Shown: positions 19,448-28,479, counted from the stretch's first letter. The stretch: 45,326 nt of DNA from JAAYCI01 sp031548875 (GCA_031548875.1 JAVBQQ010000027.1:1-45326); one strand, 5' to 3'. Numbers and translations are program-made. The notes: a model not told the origin generated them from the sequence alone.

Positions 19448-19468
19448 CGCGCCTTGCAAAAAACTTTA

Positions 19469-19501
19469 TATGCGCAATTTTTATACGCAATCGTGTATAA
19501 T
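19469..19501 (+). promoter_or_regulatory. -10 element and 13-bp direct repeat upstream of the FapA-like gene
   Basis: TATAAT at 19496-19501 has no clear -35 at 16-18 bp. Instead two direct repeats, TATGCGCAAT (19469-19478) and TATACGCAAT (19482-19491), occupy that region. They look like an operator or activator site, but the factor is unknown. Confidence 0.45.
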
Positions 19502-19545
19502 GAAAGGGATAACATTGCCTTTTCGCGTCGAACGGAGGTGAGAGG

Positions 19546-21753
19546 TTGGCCGCAACAGAACAAGAGCCGGGCACACAGCCCCCTGTGCCGGAAGAAACGC
19601 CCACTACCGCCAATGAGGGAAACGTGCCCGAACGCGCCGAACCCGGCAAGTTCATCAGTATGATCCAGAATTTCCTGGGTGGAACACCGCGCCACGCCGC
19701 CGGCGAAGGCGCGGCTGCCGCCGATACCTCCCCATCTCAAGCAGTTCCTTCGGCGGAACCGCAACCGCCCGAGACGGAACTGCAGCTGCCAGAGGACGAC
19801 CATACGGGGCAACCCGTCCCCATACCCAAAACACCACTGGAGTTGGCGGGCATCCAACCGGCTTCCTCATCGCCAACCCCGCCTCGCGCGCGGGAAAGCA
19901 CGCCCCAACCAAGACCCAAAACACCCCTGGAACTGGCAGGTATCCAACACGACCCCGTTCCCGCTTCCCCTGTTTCGATGCAGGCGGAACGGCAACCGTC
20001 ACAGGTGGCCGGCGTCCCGTCGGCGGCATCTGCCAAACCCGAAACAATGGCATCCGCGCCCGCGGCGGCGGAAGCTGCCGGCGCCGCTTCCAACACCTCC
20101 GAAGCGCCGGCGCCGGGCGCTCCCCCACCTGGCGAGCCGCGGGGGGAAGCAAAGCCCCCGCCGCCACCTGACGAAAACATCCTGCCTGTGAAGGGCAACG
20201 CGCTGTATGAACTTTACCTGCGCCGGCAGGGCGTCCCGCCCATCGACGACCCGGACCTCACCTTCAACCTCGCCCAGTTTACCGAATGGGGCGGCCCGCC
20301 CACCGAAGAACAGCGCGGCTGGTTCCGCAGCTTCGAGCCGCCTGCGCGCAACATCCTGCAGCAGGCGCGCGGCGAGGAGGAGGAACCCATCGAGCATGTG
20401 CCGATGGTGCGCATCTCGCGCGACCGCATGTCCGCCTTCTTCTATGCGCTGCCCCCCACCTATGGCGCCGACGACATGACCCCCGAAAGTGTGATGAACG
20501 CGCTGGCCGAGGCCCGCATCGGCTTTGGCATCGACGAATTGAAGGTGGCCGAGATCTGCCACGACAAGTGCTATTTCACGCTGTTCGAGGTGGCTCGCGG
20601 CAAACCCCCGGAAGACGGCGCCGACGGCGACGTGGAGGACCACTTTGCCCGCGAGCAGGAGATACACCTGCAGGTAAAGGACGACAACACCATCGACTAC
20701 AAGGACCTTGGCTGGCTGCAAACGGTGCACGAGGGCGACGTGATCTGCGATATCATACCGCCCACGTCCGCCATGCCCGGCCTGGATGTGCTGGGCGGCG
20801 AGATCCGCGGCCGCGACGGCAAGAAGGCCGTGGCGCCCAAAGGCTCCGGCACCCGTCTGTCCGAAGACGAATCCCGCCTGCTGGCCGCCATCGACGGAGT
20901 CGTCACCTTCGATGCCGGCCGCTTCCGGGTGGATCCGCTGCTCATCATCGAGGGCAGCGTGGAAACGGCCACCGGCAACATCGAAACGGTGGGCGACGTG
21001 CTCATCCACGGCGACGTGCTGGAGGGCTTCACCGTGGAGGCCACCGGCAACATCACCGTGCAGGGCATGGTGGAGGGCGCCACGATGGTGGCCGGGGGCG
21101 ACATCCAGGTGGGCCGCGGCATGAACGGCAATTCCCACGGTTCTATGCAGGCCAAGGGCGAGGTGCGCAGCAAGTTCATCGAGAACGCCACCGTCACCAC
21201 CGGCGGCCGAATCGTATGCGACACCATCATCAACTCCACCGTTTCCAGCGACACGGCCATCGAGGTGAAAACCGGCCGTGGTGCCATCATCGGCGGCAAC
21301 ATCACCGCGCTGGAACGCATCGACGCCCTGTCCATCGGCAACCAGTCCAACCGCAACATCATCATCACGCTGGGCAGCACGGCCAACTTCCTGCGCAGCA
21401 AGCAGGAGCTGGAACAAAAGCGCACCGAACTCACCCGCGACGTGGAGGAGATCGAGAAGAACATCAGCTTCCTGGACGCCGGCGCCGTGAACCCCGCGCC
21501 CAACATCGTCTCTATGGTGGACGACTTCAAACTCAAACTGAGCGTGCAGAAGATGCAGCTCTCGAACGTGGAACGCCAGCTGGCGCAGATGGACCGCAAG
21601 CAGACCGACAACACAGCATGCCGCCTGCGCGCCGAGATTATCTACCCTCCGGCGCAGATCACCATCGGCAACGTGACCAAGGTGCTTCGGCAGATGGCTT
21701 TTTCGGCCCTTGTGTACCTGAAAGAGGGCGATGTGCATGTGGCAAACGTGTAA
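19546..21753 (+). CDS. FapA/DUF342 family protein with a long Pro/Ala-rich N-terminal region
   Basis: A 735-residue protein. The TTG start at 19546 follows CGGAGGTGAG. The first ~215 residues are Pro/Ala/Glu-rich and probably disordered. They contain two copies of PKTPLELAGIQ about 36 residues apart, plus the similar preceding hinge sequences. From about residue 270 comes the FapA/DUF342 region: an N-terminal alpha/beta part and then a right-handed beta-helix (GNIETVGDVLIHGDVL, ATGNITVQGMVEGA). A coiled coil follows near residues 625-690 (RSKQELEQKRTELTRDVEEI). FapA proteins occur with flagellar or polar-landmark functions and as stand-alone cell-surface/bactofilin-like factors. No flagellar gene is nearby. 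Confidence 0.85.
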   Translation: MAATEQEPGTQPPVPEETPTTANEGNVPERAEPGKFISMIQNFLGGTPRHAAGEGAAAADTSPSQAVPSAEPQPPETELQLPEDDHTGQPVPIPKTPLELAGIQPASSSPTPPRARESTPQPRPKTPLELAGIQHDPVPASPVSMQAERQPSQVAGVPSAASAKPETMASAPAAAEAAGAASNTSEAPAPGAPPPGEPRGEAKPPPPPDENILPVKGNALYELYLRRQGVPPIDDPDLTFNLAQFTEWGGPPTEEQRGWFRSFEPPARNILQQARGEEEEPIEHVPMVRISRDRMSAFFYALPPTYGADDMTPESVMNALAEARIGFGIDELKVAEICHDKCYFTLFEVARGKPPEDGADGDVEDHFAREQEIHLQVKDDNTIDYKDLGWLQTVHEGDVICDIIPPTSAMPGLDVLGGEIRGRDGKKAVAPKGSGTRLSEDESRLLAAIDGVVTFDAGRFRVDPLLIIEGSVETATGNIETVGDVLIHGDVLEGFTVEATGNITVQGMVEGATMVAGGDIQVGRGMNGNSHGSMQAKGEVRSKFIENATVTTGGRIVCDTIINSTVSSDTAIEVKTGRGAIIGGNITALERIDALSIGNQSNRNIIITLGSTANFLRSKQELEQKRTELTRDVEEIEKNISFLDAGAVNPAPNIVSMVDDFKLKLSVQKMQLSNVERQLAQMDRKQTDNTACRLRAEIIYPPAQITIGNVTKVLRQMAFSALVYLKEGDVHVANV

Positions 21754-21804
21754 GGTTTTTTCCATTCCCATCCCCGCCCTCACGACATAAAAATCATCAG
21801 ATGC

Positions 21805-21838
21805 AAAACAGCCGCAGGCAGACGCCTGCGGCTGTTTT
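21805..21838. terminator. bidirectional terminator
   Basis: A 15-bp perfect stem, AAAACAGCCGCAGGC (21805-21819) with GCCTGCGGCTGTTTT (21824-21838) around AGAC, then TT. It is shared by the FapA-like gene and the convergent DUF202 gene. Confidence 0.92.
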
Positions 21839-21883
21839 TTACGTCCTGTGCTACCCGGGGTTCCGCCGCACAGTGTGGCGGCC

Positions 21884-22291
21884 TCAACCCTGTGGGGCCT
21901 GCGCGGGAGGCTGCTGCCCATTCTCGTTCGCCGCCTTTTCCATGCGGCGCAGCTGGCTGCCGCGCTTGATGTACAACACAACGCCCACTACCAGGAAAAC
22001 CACGCCCGCGCCTGCCAACCCATAGCCGATGACCGTGGTGACGTCGAATTCGAATAGCTTGACCATGCCAAGCCCCGACGCCAGCAACCCGATGAAGGTG
22101 CGTATAAAAGCGAGAAGCGTGCGTTCGTTGGCAAGTTTTGTGCGGTCTATAGCAAGATAATCCCGCAGGATCATATCCTCGACCAGTTCGGCATACACTG
22201 CGTTTTTGCCACTTCCGTTGCCAATTTTGTTCTGTTCTATGATGGCCACCTCCAGTGGTTGCTGGGCATTTGTTTCGGCGGCATTTATCAT
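21884..22291 (-). CDS. DUF202 (YidH-like) membrane protein
   Basis: A protein of about 135 residues with the DUF202 core: DYLAIDRTKLANERTLLAFIRT followed by two hydrophobic helices (LLASGLGMV... and YGLAGAGVVFLVVGVVLYI) and a charged C-terminus (RRMEKAANENGQQ). The function of DUF202 proteins is unknown. The start is uncertain: the ATG at 22291 has only a weak AAAGTGG upstream, the next upstream ATG (22351) is no better, and an internal ATG just before the core follows GAGG. It is divergent from the SulP gene. Confidence 0.75.
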   Translation of the reverse strand: MINAAETNAQQPLEVAIIEQNKIGNGSGKNAVYAELVEDMILRDYLAIDRTKLANERTLLAFIRTFIGLLASGLGMVKLFEFDVTTVIGYGLAGAGVVFLVVGVVLYIKRGSQLRRMEKAANENGQQPPAQAPQG

Positions 22292-22414
22292 ACCACTTTG
22301 CGCGCGCAGATTCAAGCACACGATGGCGAAAAAATGCACGACATACGACACAAAACGCCTGTTTTTCCATCTTTCCTGCTGTATGATAAAAATACAAATA
22401 AATGAGGTGGTGCC

Positions 22415-24070
22415 ATGTTTAAATATGTGCTCACGTCGCTGAAAGGCTACAAAAAAGCATACCTGAAAGACGACATCATCGCGGGCGTCATCGTGGCGGC
22501 CCTTACTATCCCGGTGGCCATGGGCTACGCCCAGATTGCCGGGCTGCCGCCGGTGTACGGGCTGTACGGCTCCATCCTGCCGGTAATCGGGTATGCGCTG
22601 TTTGCCTCCAACCCCCAGCTCATCTACGGCGTGGACGCCTCGGCCGCAGCCATCACAGGCAGCCTGGTGGCCACGGTCGGCCTTGCGGCCGGCAGCCAGG
22701 ATGTGCTGGATTTTGTGCCTGTGGCAGCCGTGTGCACCGGCGTTTTTCTCATCCTGTTCGCCGTGCTCAAGTTGGGGCGTTTCGCGGGCTACATCTCGGC
22801 GCCGGTCATGAGCGGTTTCATCACCGGCCTGTCCCTCTCGGTCATGTTCAGCCAGCTGCCCAAGATGTTCGGCCTCGACGCATCCGGCCTCATCGGCACA
22901 TTGCAGAACATCACCCAGCTGAACGCCACCTCACTGCTGTTGTCGGTCGTTACGGTGGCCGCGCTGCTGGTGTGCAAGAAGCTGCTGCCCAAAATCCCTT
23001 CCTCGCTGCTGCTTATGGTGGCGGGCACGGCGCTCACCGCGCTCTTGCGGCTGGACAAGCTGGGCGTCGTCATCGTGGGCGACATCCCCGACGGCCTGCC
23101 CACGCTCATCCTGCCCAATTTCACCGGCCCGCACACGCTGGCCGCTGTGGCGGGCGGCTTTGTGCTCGCCGTCGTCATCTTTGCCGATTCACTGCTCACT
23201 ACCACCAGCTTCGCCATCCAGGGCAAGTACCCCATCAAGCCCAACCGCGAGCTATTTGCGTTCGGCGCGTCCAACCTTTTCGCCGGATTTTCCGGCTGTT
23301 CCCCCACCAGCGCCAGCGTGTCGCGCACGGCCGCCGGCAAACAGTACCGCGCCAAAACGCAGCTCGTCTCGCTTGTGGCAGCCGGTGTAATCGCGCTGGT
23401 GTGCGCGTTTTTGAGTGGTCTTTTGTATTACATGCCTCAGCCGCTCCTGTCCGGCATCGTGTTTGTGGCGCTGCTGGGCGTCCTGGATTTTGGCGCGCTG
23501 AAGGCTCTCCTGCACGAGAGTAAGCGCGAAGCCGTCATCTGGATCATCACGGCCGTGGGTGTGCTGGTGCTGGATGTTCTCCCCGGCGTACTCATCGGGG
23601 TCGTGCTCTCCTTTATACACGTCATCATGAAGGTGTCCGCGCCCGACGCAGCCTACCTGGGTGTCATCCAAGGGCGGGAAGGCTTCTTCGACATGACCCG
23701 CCACAAGGAGGCAAAGCCTCTGCCCGGCATCTCCATCTTCCGGTTCAGCGCGCGTCTGTTCTTCGCCAACAGCGAGCGCTTTCAAAAGGGCGTGCGCAAG
23801 GCGATGAACGAAAAGCCCCGCGCCATCATCCTGGATGCCCGTGGCATCAACAGCATCGACACCACGGCTGCCGACGACCTGAAAAATCTGCTGAGCGACC
23901 TGGATGAAGCCCATATCCAGTACTTTTTTGCCGAGCAGACCAGCGACCTTGTGGATGACTTTAGCGAAAAGGGGCTTGGCTTTCTCCAGCAGAACGGCCG
24001 CCTGAAGCGAAGCATCGAGGAAGCGCTACAGGCCTTGGGCGAGGGCCCGGCGCCGCCGGCCACAAGCTAG
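22415..24070 (+). CDS. SulP family anion transporter with STAS domain
   Basis: A 551-residue protein. The ATG at 22415 follows TGAGGTGG. The SulP signature region is present near the N-terminus (GVIVAALTIPVAMGYAQIAG, PPVYGLYGSILPVIGYALF), with about 12 hydrophobic segments up to residue ~410. A cytoplasmic STAS domain follows (GISIFRFSARLFFANSERF, AIILDARGINSIDTTAAD). Family members carry sulfate, bicarbonate, dicarboxylates or other anions, and the substrate cannot be told here. No sulfate-assimilation or carbonic-anhydrase gene is adjacent. Confidence 0.93.
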   Translation: MFKYVLTSLKGYKKAYLKDDIIAGVIVAALTIPVAMGYAQIAGLPPVYGLYGSILPVIGYALFASNPQLIYGVDASAAAITGSLVATVGLAAGSQDVLDFVPVAAVCTGVFLILFAVLKLGRFAGYISAPVMSGFITGLSLSVMFSQLPKMFGLDASGLIGTLQNITQLNATSLLLSVVTVAALLVCKKLLPKIPSSLLLMVAGTALTALLRLDKLGVVIVGDIPDGLPTLILPNFTGPHTLAAVAGGFVLAVVIFADSLLTTTSFAIQGKYPIKPNRELFAFGASNLFAGFSGCSPTSASVSRTAAGKQYRAKTQLVSLVAAGVIALVCAFLSGLLYYMPQPLLSGIVFVALLGVLDFGALKALLHESKREAVIWIITAVGVLVLDVLPGVLIGVVLSFIHVIMKVSAPDAAYLGVIQGREGFFDMTRHKEAKPLPGISIFRFSARLFFANSERFQKGVRKAMNEKPRAIILDARGINSIDTTAADDLKNLLSDLDEAHIQYFFAEQTSDLVDDFSEKGLGFLQQNGRLKRSIEEALQALGEGPAPPATS

Positions 24071-24104
24071 GGTGTGTTCCCCTGCCCAGAAACGGGCAAA
24101 GCAA

Positions 24105-24143
24105 AGCCCCGGCGAGCCAGAGCAGGCTTCCGGGGCTGTTTTT
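24105..24143. terminator. terminator after the SulP gene (possibly bidirectional)
   Basis: AGCCCCGG (24105-24112) pairs with CCGGGGCT (24130-24137), enclosing a smaller AGCC/GGCT stem, then GTTTTT. It also lies just past the end of the convergent leftward operon. Confidence 0.8.
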
Positions 24144-24188
24144 GTGTGCCGCAGGCGGTTGCCGGCCCTACGCCACACGCAAACGGAT

Positions 24189-24713
24189 TCAATTTTCCAG
24201 CAGGTGCACGCGGTTCAAAAGAGCCTTGCGCTCCAGATATCCAAGGCCCTTTTGCAGCAGCATGGCGCGGGCCTCGTTGATGTACAGCGTGTCCACAAAA
24301 TCGATGAACTCGCGGTATTCCGAGCGGCACTGGGGCGTAGCAAAACGCAGGTAGACATCCTCGTAAAAATAGTTCTTGATGGACCCGGTGGTAAAAGCGA
24401 GGCGCAGGGCGACGCTGATGCCACCCGCCACCCAGCAGAAGATTGCGGCGGGGCTTGTGGCAATATAGAGGAACGCTTCGTTGTTGAGCAGTGCGCACAC
24501 CACGTACAGCACCGCCACCGTGGCCACCCAGAACACCGCCGTGCGGATAGGCCGGAAGATGCCCTTCCAATCCACCTTGCCCTTCGCCGCGTAGCGGACC
24601 ATATTGGGCAGCACGTAAAACAACCGGATAAGCAGGGTGGGCAGCACAAACAAGACGGTGAAACCGCAGAAGACGACGGTTGCCAGGTTCTCCAGGATCG
24701 TGCTGATGATCAT
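24189..24713 (-). CDS. three-helix membrane protein, third gene of the wecB/GT2 operon
   Basis: A 174-residue protein of no family I recognise. The ATG at 24713 follows AAAGGAGG. Three hydrophobic segments are visible: about 8-35 (LATVVFCGFTVLFVLPTLLI), 58-78 (AVFWVATVAVLYVVCALL) and 88-110 (AAIFCWVAGGISVALRLAF). The C-terminal ~60 residues are soluble and charged (RSEYREFIDFVDTLYINEAR). It lies 58 nt downstream of the glycosyltransferase gene, so it is probably co-transcribed. A role in polymer export or in regulating the synthase is a reasonable guess only. Confidence 0.7.
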   Translation of the reverse strand: MIISTILENLATVVFCGFTVLFVLPTLLIRLFYVLPNMVRYAAKGKVDWKGIFRPIRTAVFWVATVAVLYVVCALLNNEAFLYIATSPAAIFCWVAGGISVALRLAFTTGSIKNYFYEDVYLRFATPQCRSEYREFIDFVDTLYINEARAMLLQKGLGYLERKALLNRVHLLEN

Positions 24714-24771
24714 GGCGTCCTCCTTTAAAAGCGGATACGGCGGCGTAAAACGGCATAGCGGCATAGGCGCC

Positions 24772-27240
24772 CTATGGCGCCCGCGCCCCCACGCGCTCGT
24801 CAAGCTGCTTTCGGTGGTGGCGCCCCAGGTTGTGCACGGTTATGATGGAGGCCAGAAGTTCGGGGGTCACATAGCCAAGGTCGATAAGCACATGGGAGAT
24901 GTCGCCGCCCTGTTCGGCCAGCACCTCGCGCGCCACCATCTGCTGCTGGCGGCTGATGATGCCGGCATCCAGCAGTGCGTCCTCGATGTCCGGGCTGTCG
25001 TTGGTCACAAGACCGGTGATGAGATGGTGCGCCTTGTTGGGGGTAACATAGTGGATGTTGAGCACCTTCTGTATCTCAAGGAAGATTTCCAAAAACTCGG
25101 GCGGGATACAGCGGGTTTCCACAAAGCAGTCGCCCAGCAGTCCGCCGTGTTCCTTTTGATAGTTCAGCGCGGTGTTCAGCTGGCCTTTGGTGATGATGCC
25201 GGCGTCCAGCAGGATCTCGCCCAGCAGAAGGCGTTGTTCGTCGTCGCCCGAAAGTTCGGCGGCCTCCTTCATCTTCTCCTGGATAGCGAGGTAGGCGCCC
25301 AGCGTCTCGGGCGAGATGGCCTGCTGCTCCACGATGATGTCGCCCAGGTAGCCGCCCTCGGTGCGTTGCTTGCGCAGCGCGGCCTCCAGCTGCCCGCGCG
25401 AGATGACGGCCGCTTTCAGCAGGATCTGCCCCAGCGGCAGCTTGTGCAGGTTGTCCAGCCCTTCCAGCCGGTACTGCGCCTCGGTTACGGTCGCGTCCTC
25501 CTGCACCTCCTCGATGGAAAGGGCGCGCTCGTGCGCGGTGGACACCCAATACTTCTCCCGGTGTTTGATGATGCCGCGGAAGATGGGCAGGTACCAGGTG
25601 TAGGTGAATATCCATTGCAAGGGGATCCAGAAGGCATACCGCAAAAAGCTGCTGTCGGCCAGTGTGTACAGCTGGATGAGCAGGTAGGCCAGGATAAGGA
25701 TAGTGGCCGTGACGTCGTTCATGAAAAAGGCGAAGCCGAACACGCTGTCCGGGAAGAAGAGCACAGCCATCCACCGGGCAAAGTAGACGACAAACATGAT
25801 GAGGTTGAGCATGGGGCGCATGAGGTAGAAACCGATGTCGATCTGCTTCAAGCTGAGGTTGCGGATGCCCTGCCAGAGGCAGGCAGGCGCATAGCGGATC
25901 ATCGTATCCATATGCCCCTGCATCCAACGGGTGCGCTGCTTCACCGATGGTGCAATGCGCAGTGGCTTCTCGTCGTACAGGCGGGCCTCGTTCACCCACG
26001 AGCAGGGGCGGTTCGTATGCAGCACGTAGCGAGTGGTCAGCACCAGGTCCTCGGTCAGCGAGTCCGTCTCCCAACCCATCTCCTCCAGCACCGATGGCCG
26101 CAGCACCATGCCGGTGCCGCCCATCTGCGCCGAAAGGCCCACCTTGTCGTGGGCGTCCTGGTAGTTTGCGTCAGAGAGACAGTAGGCCAGCGCGTAACAC
26201 TTGGACACCCAGGTGTCCCCCGGGTTCTTGGTGCCCAGGTAGCACTGCAATATCTCATACCCCTCGTTCAGCCGGGTGTTGATCTCGTCCAAAAACTGGT
26301 TGTTCACCAGGTTGTCCGCGTCCAGAACGATGTATGCGTCATACGCGTCGCCCGCGGCCTTCTTCTCGGCCAGAATGCCGAACATCCACTCCAGGCCGAA
26401 CCCCTTGCCCCGGCGGTCGGGGTCGTGGCGCTCCATGGCGATGGCGCCGGCCTGCCGGGCAATGTCCGCCGTGCCGTCTGTGCAGTTGTCGCACAGGATG
26501 AACAGGTCGTACCGGTTGCGCGGGTAGCCGGTGCTATACACGGACTTGATGAGCTGGCCGATAACCTTCTCCTCATTGTGCGCGCAGGCGATGACGGCGA
26601 AACGGTTGATGCGGTCGGGCGTGGGCGGCACCGGAGGCTTGGCGCGCCGGCCCACCAGAAAGCGGGAGAGGATGTAGATGATGGGATCATAGAACCAGAA
26701 GGCCACACTGATGATCTCGGTGAACAGGATGAGCGCGAGGATGACCGTGTTAAAGGCGGGGTTGACGAAACGCCACAGCAGCAGGAAGCCCAGCAACACG
26801 CAGGCCGCCACAAAAAACACCCCGTACGACTGGCGCTTGTTCAGCGCGCTGTTGTTATCCGGGATATTGGACTGGCGGCGGCGCAGCAGCACAAATACCA
26901 CCGCTACAGCGGCCAGCGCCGCGCCGAACACCACCACGATGAAATTGGCGGGGTCGACATGCAACGTGCCCGAGATCCATGCCTCCATGCCCGGGATATA
27001 GGCATGCAAAGCCGCAAGCCCCGCCAGTATCGCACACAAAAGCGCCAGGAAACGGAACAACACCTTCTTGTTGATCTTGGCGGCGTCCGCCGGGGGCTTC
27101 AGCACAAGAGAGAGTACCAAAAAGAGCACCGCAAGGCTCCCTCCCAGTATCCACGCGGTGTCCTGCGTCAGGTATGGATTCAGCCATTCCAGCTTTTTTA
27201 AATATTCAAAGATGACAAACAGGTGTGAAAAATCAACCAT
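24772..27240 (-). CDS. NfrB-like processive GT2 glycosyltransferase with C-terminal MshEN-type repeats
   Basis: An 822-residue membrane protein. The ATG at 27240 follows AAGGAG. Membrane helices lie at about 30-48, 62-82, 98-118, 139-157 and 165-192. The cytoplasmic GT2 domain then has all processive-synthase motifs: Asp251 (CDNCTDGTAD), the D-A-D triad at 307-309, TED at 396-398 and QRTRW at 435-439. More helices follow to ~550. The C-terminus has two MshEN/GSPII_E_N-type units (about 601-655 and 671-722; LGQILLKAAVISRGQLEAAL, LGEILLDAGIITKGQLNTAL) and a third, weaker one (735-800). MshEN domains are a c-di-GMP-binding family and are found in E. coli NfrB. The usual leading Arg of the RLG motif is P, Y or L here, so ligand binding is unproven. 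The upstream neighbour is wecB. Confidence 0.88.
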   Translation of the reverse strand: MVDFSHLFVIFEYLKKLEWLNPYLTQDTAWILGGSLAVLFLVLSLVLKPPADAAKINKKVLFRFLALLCAILAGLAALHAYIPGMEAWISGTLHVDPANFIVVVFGAALAAVAVVFVLLRRRQSNIPDNNSALNKRQSYGVFFVAACVLLGFLLLWRFVNPAFNTVILALILFTEIISVAFWFYDPIIYILSRFLVGRRAKPPVPPTPDRINRFAVIACAHNEEKVIGQLIKSVYSTGYPRNRYDLFILCDNCTDGTADIARQAGAIAMERHDPDRRGKGFGLEWMFGILAEKKAAGDAYDAYIVLDADNLVNNQFLDEINTRLNEGYEILQCYLGTKNPGDTWVSKCYALAYCLSDANYQDAHDKVGLSAQMGGTGMVLRPSVLEEMGWETDSLTEDLVLTTRYVLHTNRPCSWVNEARLYDEKPLRIAPSVKQRTRWMQGHMDTMIRYAPACLWQGIRNLSLKQIDIGFYLMRPMLNLIMFVVYFARWMAVLFFPDSVFGFAFFMNDVTATILILAYLLIQLYTLADSSFLRYAFWIPLQWIFTYTWYLPIFRGIIKHREKYWVSTAHERALSIEEVQEDATVTEAQYRLEGLDNLHKLPLGQILLKAAVISRGQLEAALRKQRTEGGYLGDIIVEQQAISPETLGAYLAIQEKMKEAAELSGDDEQRLLLGEILLDAGIITKGQLNTALNYQKEHGGLLGDCFVETRCIPPEFLEIFLEIQKVLNIHYVTPNKAHHLITGLVTNDSPDIEDALLDAGIISRQQQMVAREVLAEQGGDISHVLIDLGYVTPELLASIITVHNLGRHHRKQLDERVGARAP

Positions 27241-27303
27241 CCGGTAGTCTCCTTGCGGCGGGACATGCGGGCGTTTCTTCCTTTGTTGCTGCCCGGGGCG
27301 GCT

Positions 27304-28479
27304 TCACGTCCCCGGGGCAAATTCCTCCAAAGGCCGGGCGGAGGCGATTCCAAAATAGTGTTGGATGGCCGCGCAGATGCGGCTGGAGGCGCGGCCGTCG
27401 CCGTAGGGGTTCACGGCGCGTGCCATCGTGTCGTAAAAAACAGGGTCGCCAAGCAGGCGGTTTGCGGCGTCCACAATATCGTCCGTTCGCACGCCCACCA
27501 CCCGCACGGTGCCCGCCTCCACAGCCTCGGGGCGCTCGGTCTCGGTACGCAGCACCAGCACGGGTTTTCCCAGGGCCGGGGCTTCCTCCTGCAGGCCGCC
27601 CGAGTCTGTCATCACAAAAAAGCAGCGGCTGATGAGGTTGTGCATGTCGTCCACCTCGATGGGGTCGATGAGCAGGATGCGGGGATGCCCGCCCAGTATC
27701 TCGCGGGCCGGCGCCTGCACCTTGGGGTTCTTGTGCACCGGGTAGATGAACAGTACATCCGCGTGTTGGTCGGCCAGCCGGCGCACCGCGGTGAAGATCT
27801 GGCGCATGGGCTCGCCCAGGTTCTCGCGCCGGTGGGCGGTAAGCAGCACCGTGCGCCTGCCGGTGTAGTCCAGCCCGTTCAGCGACGGCTCGCGGAAGGT
27901 GTAGTCCCGCCGCACAAGGTACAGCAGCGCGTCGATGACCGTGTTGCCTGTGATATAGATGTTGTTCGCGCAGCGCTCGGCCAGCAGCTGGTCCCGGTTC
28001 TTGCTGGTGGGCGCAAAATGCATCGTGGCAATGCGCCCCACCAGCGAGCGGTTCATCTCCTCGGGAAAGGGGGAGTACATGTCGAAGGTGCGCAGGCCGG
28101 CCTCCACATGCCCCACGGGTATCTGCTCGTAAAAGGCGGCCAGCGCCGCCGAAAAGCAGGTGGTGGTATCGCCGTGCACCAGCACAAGATCCGGCTCCGC
28201 TTCACGCAGCACTTTCGAGAAATCGCCCAGCACGCCGCTGGTAATCTGGGGCAGCGTCTGTCCCGTACGCATCAGGTCCAGGTCATAGTCCGGCCGCAGC
28301 GAGAACACCCGCAGCACCTGGTCCAGCATCTCGCGGTGTTGGGCGGTCACGCACACGCGGCTCTCCAAGCCCGGCGACGCCTGGATGCACTGTACGAGCG
28401 GCGCCATCTTGATGGCCTCGGGCCGCGTGCCAAATACGCTGAGCACGCGTACCGGCTGGCTGGCAGATGCTGTATCCAT
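27304..28479 (-). CDS. wecB: UDP-N-acetylglucosamine 2-epimerase (non-hydrolysing)
   Basis: A 391-residue enzyme interconverting UDP-GlcNAc and UDP-ManNAc in the cytoplasm. The ATG at 28479 follows AAGGAG. Signatures: FGTRPEAIKMAPLV, VHGDTTTCFSAAL, GHVEAGLRT, FPEEMNRSLV, LLTAHRRENLGEP, and the UDP-binding TDSGGLQEEAPALGKPVLVL with RTETERPEA. The length and the non-hydrolysing type (WecB/MnaA) are typical. It is the first gene of a three-gene leftward operon, 63 nt ahead of the NfrB-like synthase, and so is the probable source of UDP-ManNAc for it. MnaA can also feed wall teichoic acid, but no tag/tar genes are in the window. Confidence 0.94.
   Translation of the reverse strand: MDTASASQPVRVLSVFGTRPEAIKMAPLVQCIQASPGLESRVCVTAQHREMLDQVLRVFSLRPDYDLDLMRTGQTLPQITSGVLGDFSKVLREAEPDLVLVHGDTTTCFSAALAAFYEQIPVGHVEAGLRTFDMYSPFPEEMNRSLVGRIATMHFAPTSKNRDQLLAERCANNIYITGNTVIDALLYLVRRDYTFREPSLNGLDYTGRRTVLLTAHRRENLGEPMRQIFTAVRRLADQHADVLFIYPVHKNPKVQAPAREILGGHPRILLIDPIEVDDMHNLISRCFFVMTDSGGLQEEAPALGKPVLVLRTETERPEAVEAGTVRVVGVRTDDIVDAANRLLGDPVFYDTMARAVNPYGDGRASSRICAAIQHYFGIASARPLEEFAPGT

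Noticed and set aside
19999..21981. A 660-codon open frame antisense to the FapA-like gene
   Set aside because: Shadow frame that also runs through a strong terminator.
24637..27201. An 854-codon open frame antisense to the NfrB-like gene
   Set aside because: Shadow of a gene with complete GT2 motifs; its composition (His/Gln/Val/Arg-rich) is typical of antisense translation.
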